From contig MGPV01000009.1 in NCBI GenBank assembly GCA_001797615.1, positions 1 to 51,166 of the forward strand: a stretch of 51,166 nt of DNA, in the 5' to 3' direction. The DNA is from Deltaproteobacteria bacterium GWC2_65_14. GTDB taxonomy: Bacteria; Desulfobacterota; Deferrimicrobia; Deferrimicrobiales; Deferrimicrobiaceae. The position numbers were made by a program, and so were the translations under genes. Each line of letters begins with the position of its first letter. The stretch's first letter is position 1. Below the pieces are notes generated by a model. That model saw only the letters and a program-made list of their open reading frames with translations, was not told the DNA's origin and made no database searches. This document shows, piece by piece, positions 48,319 to 51,166 of the stretch.

Positions 48319-48735
48319 CGGAGATTCTTCGGCTCCGAGTGCAACGGGTGCTCCTCCGCCTCGGAGGGATACACTCGGCACGCCTCGTTGCGCGGCCGAC
48401 CGGGACCGGCTCCGCATCCTCGGAGGGGGCGGCTTGCTCCGCCGTCCCGAGGGGGACCCTGCTCCACCCCCGGATCTCCCCCGGGAGTCCGCAAAGACTT
48501 CCATCTCCGCTCGCCCCCCCCTCCTGCGGATGCTGCGCCGGCAACCGGGGACCCCCCCCGCATCGCTGCGGGTCCCCGGTCGCCGGCGAAGCCGGTCACA
48601 GGCGCCCTCACGATGGGGCGCATTACGGGCGCAGCCAGCCGAAGGAGGGGGGAAGAGCGGAGATAAAAAGATTGAACAGGGGGCGGAGGGCGGGCGAAGC
48701 GAAGCCCCCCTCCAAGGCGGCGTAGCCTGTCCCGG
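48319..48735. other. Hairpin-rich non-coding region
   Basis: About 415 GC-rich bases without a credible gene on either strand (short frames are Pro/Arg/Gly-rich and lack ribosome binding sites). Several strong hairpins occur in a row: GCAACG 48341-48346 with CGTTGC 48386-48391, enclosing GTGC/GCAC and CCTCCG/CGGAGG; CCTCGG 48418-48423 with CCGAGG 48447-48452, enclosing GGCGG/CCGCC; an 18-position stem 48537-48554/48570-48587 with one mismatch; GCGCCC 48602-48607 with GGGCGC 48616-48621; and GGAGGG 48685-48690 with CCCTCC 48708-48713. It may be a structured RNA, a non-autonomous mobile repeat or gene decay; sequence alone does not decide. Confidence 0.6.
48504..48663. repeat. 160-base element bounded by 36-base imperfect inverted repeats
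   Basis: Left arm 48504-48539 (TCTCCGCTC...CTGCGCC) and right arm 48628-48663 (GGCGCAG...GAGCGGAGA) are imperfect reverse complements (about 28 of 36 positions with one gap per arm). They enclose two further hairpins. The 9-mer AGCGGAGAT marks the ends and also occurs in direct orientation at 48317-48325, where the intergenic region begins. No target-site duplication is evident. Confidence 0.65.
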
Positions 48736-48762
48736 GCGCCCATTTGGAATCGTGCCGCGGGA

Positions 48763-48942
48763 TCAGCGCAGCGGGCCGAGGGTGATGTCGCCGTACCAGG
48801 CGACCGCCTCCTCGCCGGTGTTGTCGGTGTCGGTCATGATCGCGACGGCCCCGAGGTCCGGCGGATCCTTCCCGAACAGCGCCCGGTAGTCCTCGTAGAT
48901 GTTCCTCTCCTCCCGTTCCGTTTCATCTCCTGTTTCCTCCGC
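48763..48942 (-). pseudogene. Relic: C-terminal fragment of a DUF3047 protein
   Basis: On the minus strand, 60 codons lie in frame directly after the oxidoreductase stop codon. They encode an end matching what I recall of DUF3047 C-termini: a YEDYRALFGKDPP block, then GAVAIMTDTDNTGE and AWYGDI, followed by TGA. The rest of the ~200-residue protein is missing, and there is no start codon or ribosome binding site at a sensible place. The first ~13 codons (Glu/Thr/Arg-rich) are doubtful. Probably left by a deletion that fused its 3' end to the oxidoreductase gene. Function of DUF3047 is unknown. Confidence 0.6.
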
Positions 48943-49932
48943 CTATCTCTCCGGGATACTGAGTACGATCTTTCCCACGTTCGCGTTGGACTCCATCCGT
49001 TCGTGCGCGGACGCGGCGTCGGTCCAGTCGAATACGGAGTCGACGACGGGAACGAGCCTTCCGTCGGCGAACCGGGGGAGGGCGAACGCCGAAAACTCCC
49101 GGACCAGACGTTCCTTCTCTTCCCGATCCAGGTGGCGCAGGGTCGAGCCCTTGATCGACAGGTGATTCATCAGGATCCGCGCCAGGTCGATCCCTTCCGC
49201 GCGGGATCCCCCCATCATGCCGATGACGAGCAGCCTCCCTCCCCGCGCCAGCGACCGGAGGTTCTGGTCCAGGTAGGGGGCCCCGACGCAGTCCAGGACG
49301 ATGTCGACTCCCTTTCCGGACGTGCGGGACGCCACCCACGGGGCGAAGGGCCCCTCCCGGTAGTTCCATCCGCCTTCCGCCCCCAGTTCCCTGCACCGGG
49401 AGATCTTTTCCGGGGAACCGGCGGTCACCAGCGACCTGCCTCCCCCTTCCCGGATCAATTGGATGGCCGCGGTTCCCACACCGCTTCCCCCCGCGTGCAC
49501 AAGGACCGTCTCGCCGGGACGCAACAGACCGAGAGGAAAAAGGTTCCGGTAGGCGGTGAGAAAGGCCTCGGGGATCGCCGCTCCCTGCTCGAACGAGAGG
49601 CCCGGGGGAATCGGCATCGCCATATCCGCCGGAACCGCCGCAAGTTCCGCGTAACCGCCGCCCGGAAGGATGGCGCAGACCCGGTCGCCCGGCGAAACCC
49701 CCGCGACGGCCCTGCCCGCGTCGGCCACTTCTCCCGCGATCTCCAGCCCCAGGATCTCCGAGGCTCCCGCCGGAGGAGGGTACTTTCCGCGGCGCTGCAG
49801 CAGATCCGCCCGGTTCAGGCCGGCCGCCCGAACCCGTACGAGCAGATCCCCTTTCCCGAAGGACGGGTCGGGACACTCCCCGATCCGTAAAACTTCCGGA
49901 CCCCCGAACCCGGATGGAAGGACCGCTTTCAT
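48943..49932 (-). CDS. Zinc-independent NAD(P)H:quinone oxidoreductase (MDR superfamily)
   Basis: 329 aa medium-chain reductase of the QOR/PIG3 type. GroES-like N-terminal domain with NRADLLQRRGKYPPP; Rossmann loop HAGGSGVGTAA at about 146-156. The cysteine/histidine zinc ligands of alcohol dehydrogenases are absent. Start chosen at MKAVLPSGF with AGGAT upstream; an ATG nine codons earlier is in frame. Substrate not predictable. Stands alone on the minus strand, divergent from the next gene. Confidence 0.93.
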   Translation of the reverse strand: MKAVLPSGFGGPEVLRIGECPDPSFGKGDLLVRVRAAGLNRADLLQRRGKYPPPAGASEILGLEIAGEVADAGRAVAGVSPGDRVCAILPGGGYAELAAVPADMAMPIPPGLSFEQGAAIPEAFLTAYRNLFPLGLLRPGETVLVHAGGSGVGTAAIQLIREGGGRSLVTAGSPEKISRCRELGAEGGWNYREGPFAPWVASRTSGKGVDIVLDCVGAPYLDQNLRSLARGGRLLVIGMMGGSRAEGIDLARILMNHLSIKGSTLRHLDREEKERLVREFSAFALPRFADGRLVPVVDSVFDWTDAASAHERMESNANVGKIVLSIPER

Positions 49933-50081
49933 GATCCTATTGTCCCTTTTTTCTCCCAAGAAATGGATGGGAAGTCGGCGGGATCGCAGGTATTCTCAAG
50001 AAACCCGCGGCCGTTCCGCCGACAGGGAACTACCGTCGCCGCGAAGAAAAGGCGCCCCGGCGCCGAACGGGAGGTGTCCGG

Positions 50082-50411
50082 ATGGGCACGAGGGAAAAGA
50101 AGCTGCCGAAGGCGTACCGAAATCTCAAGGAGCGCTACGGCGGGTATATCGGAGCCGTCGAGGCTCTCGGGACCTCCGTCAAACAGGCCGGCCCGATCGA
50201 CGAAAAGACGGCGCAGTTGATCCAGCTGGCCGCCGCCGCGGCCATCCGCTCCGAAGGATCGGTCCACAGCCATGCGAGAAGGGCCCTGGAGGCCGGCGCC
50301 ACTCCGGAGGAGATCCGGCACGCGCTGATCCTGCTGACATCGACGATCGGGTTTCCCACGGTGGTGGCCGGCCTGACCTGGGCGGGCGATATCCTGGAGG
50401 GGAAACGGTAG
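50082..50411 (+). CDS. Carboxymuconolactone decarboxylase-like (AhpD fold) protein without cysteines
   Basis: 109 aa alpha-helical protein of the CMD family. The core EGSVHSHARRALEAGATPEEI aligns with the AhpD/CMD motif region, but the redox cysteines (ExxCxxC) are replaced and the protein has no cysteine at all, so a peroxidase-type role is unlikely. Preceded by GGGAGGTG. Function unknown. Confidence 0.88.
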   Translation: MGTREKKLPKAYRNLKERYGGYIGAVEALGTSVKQAGPIDEKTAQLIQLAAAAAIRSEGSVHSHARRALEAGATPEEIRHALILLTSTIGFPTVVAGLTWAGDILEGKR

Positions 50412-50458
50412 ACGGGATTCGCCTGCAGGCATGCACGTTTCGGGCGGATCGGGACGGA

Positions 50459-50481
50459 CGGGGCCGGAGGCCCCGCCCTTT
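50459..50481 (+). terminator. Candidate terminator hairpin between convergent genes
   Basis: CGGGGCC-GGA-GGCCCCG forms a perfect 7-bp stem with a 3-base loop, followed by CCCTTT only. It lies between two convergent genes; the short T-run makes termination uncertain. Confidence 0.4.
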
Positions 50482-50498
50482 ATCACAACGTCCCTTGG

Positions 50499-50798
50499 CT
50501 ACTGTTTCTTCAACTTGTTGAGAATGGAAGGGATTTCCTTCGCGGTGAAGGCTTTCAGCGTCGTCGTTTTCACATTCCCCTGCGAACTGAGCGCCAACGC
50601 AAAAGCCGTCTGCACTTCATCGCTCGGGCATTCCCCGATCGTGACGTAGTCATATTCCCCCATGACCAGGTACACGCCGAGCACCTTGCCGCCCATCTTC
50701 TGATACAACTTGATTCCCTCCTCGATGCGGTCGGGCGCGTTCATGATGTCCTTGCTTCCCTGCTCCGTCAGTTTCAGCAGGCCGATATAGGTCGGCAT
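50499..50798 (-). CDS. GYD-domain protein
   Basis: 99 aa protein of the GYD family (ferredoxin-like fold), with the motif VMGEYDYVTIGECPSDE that includes the name-giving region, and a C-terminal EIPSILNKL. AGAGGTGACCG precedes the ATG. No function is established. The gene is markedly less GC-rich (near 50-55%) than the rest of the window. Confidence 0.9.
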   Translation of the reverse strand: MPTYIGLLKLTEQGSKDIMNAPDRIEEGIKLYQKMGGKVLGVYLVMGEYDYVTIGECPSDEVQTAFALALSSQGNVKTTTLKAFTAKEIPSILNKLKKQ

Positions 50799-51166
50799 CG
50801 GTCACCTCTTCTTTCCCCAGGTTCCTCTTCCGCGGTTTCGCCCCCGATACGCTCGTATGGATATCCGGGTCCGTCAGGGCGGGCGGAATTGGCACAAGTC
50901 GGATGAATGGAGGGAAAAAGAGACCGTTCCGGGAATGCGGGGAAGCATCCCAGTCCCTTTCTTCGGAAGGGTGACGTTTGTCCGAAGGTTGCCGAAAGTC
51001 GAAAGGCTGATTGGGTTGGTTCAGGGGTGACGGGACTTCTATCCCTTGAATACTGGAAATCCCTGCGCAAGTCAAGAATGGCGCCGGAGGAGGGGGTCGC
51101 CCGCCTTAAGCCTCGGCGATCACGCCATCGGCCTTAGCGGCAGGGCGTCGGGCTTCCGCGCTCCGC
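50799..51166. other. Right-edge intergenic region, no gene recognised
   Basis: 368 bases with lower GC content than the core. On the minus strand TTGACT (51070-51075) and TATTCA (51047-51052) are 17 bases apart and could form a distant promoter for the GYD gene, leaving a leader of about 240 bases. A small hairpin CCCTTTC-TTC-GGAAGGG lies near 50955. I see no convincing ORF, tRNA or riboswitch; a gene may begin beyond the edge. Confidence 0.4.

Noticed and set aside
48388-48889. Several 70-160 codon frames on both strands in the hairpin region
   Set aside because: No ribosome binding sites, Pro/Arg/Gly-rich, interrupted by the inverted repeats; treated as non-coding.
50891-50910. TTGGCAC resembling a sigma-54 -24 element
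   Set aside because: No TTGC at the required distance and no gene downstream in that direction.
50650-51075. 141-codon minus-strand frame extending past the GYD gene
   Set aside because: It shares its 3' half out of frame with the well-supported GYD gene and has no recognisable domain or start signal.

Overview
The window is a GC-rich (roughly 70% by eye) core-genome segment of a Gram-negative bacterium. The gene content (LptF/LptG lipopolysaccharide exporters, a complete division and cell wall cluster, a gene order I recall from Geobacter-type Desulfuromonadota) points to a deltaproteobacterial-grade organism. The exact taxon cannot be fixed from sequence alone. Genes are tightly packed, and many neighbours overlap by ATGA or GTGA, so translational coupling is the rule.

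Layout. (1) 1-2119, minus strand: lptF then lptG (cut by the window edge), divergent from (2) 2257-6724: ribF, an HtrA-type lipoprotein protease, a small unknown protein, an RluD-type pseudouridine synthase and a PgeF/YfiH protein. (3) 6900-12362: rho, rpmE, thyX, prfA, prmC, murA. (4) 12372-17216: hisD-hisB-hisH-hisA-hisF-hisI and a HIT protein; hisG, hisC and hisE are not here. (5) 17238-21769: the macromolecular synthesis operon rpsU-yqeY-dnaG-rpoD, with a strong promoter in front and an intrinsic terminator between yqeY and dnaG, then a tRNA with CAT anticodon. (6) 21809-24537: a Nif3-family protein, a coiled-coil zinc-ribbon protein, RNase HI and the RNase P RNA gene. (7) 24629-42396: the full dcw cluster mraZ-rsmH-ftsL-ftsI-murE-murF-mraY-murD-ftsW-murG-murC-murB-ddl-ftsQ-ftsA-ftsZ, preceded by a near-consensus promoter and a textbook MraZ operator. 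(8) 42397-48318: a radical SAM protein of unknown role, a convergent YjbQ gene, then maf-yggS-proC-yggT-yggU and a DUF523/DUF1722 protein. (9) 48319-51166: an accessory-looking tail with a hairpin-rich non-coding stretch, a relic of a DUF3047 gene, a quinone oxidoreductase, a cysteine-free carboxymuconolactone decarboxylase-like protein and a GYD-domain protein; GC content falls clearly at the far right.

Together the genes serve translation termination and modification, transcription (rho, sigma-70), replication priming, histidine synthesis, and above all the conversion of UDP-GlcNAc into lipid-linked peptidoglycan precursor and its use at the FtsZ ring. MurA to MurG, MraY and Ddl are all present, and MurE carries the meso-diaminopimelate signature. 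I found no CRISPR array, phage, insertion sequence or clear novel defence system. The observations most worth a second look are the hairpin array with nested inverted repeats at 48317-48735, the gene relic fused in frame behind the oxidoreductase stop codon, the non-standard CTG start of murA, and the yqeY-dnaG terminator.
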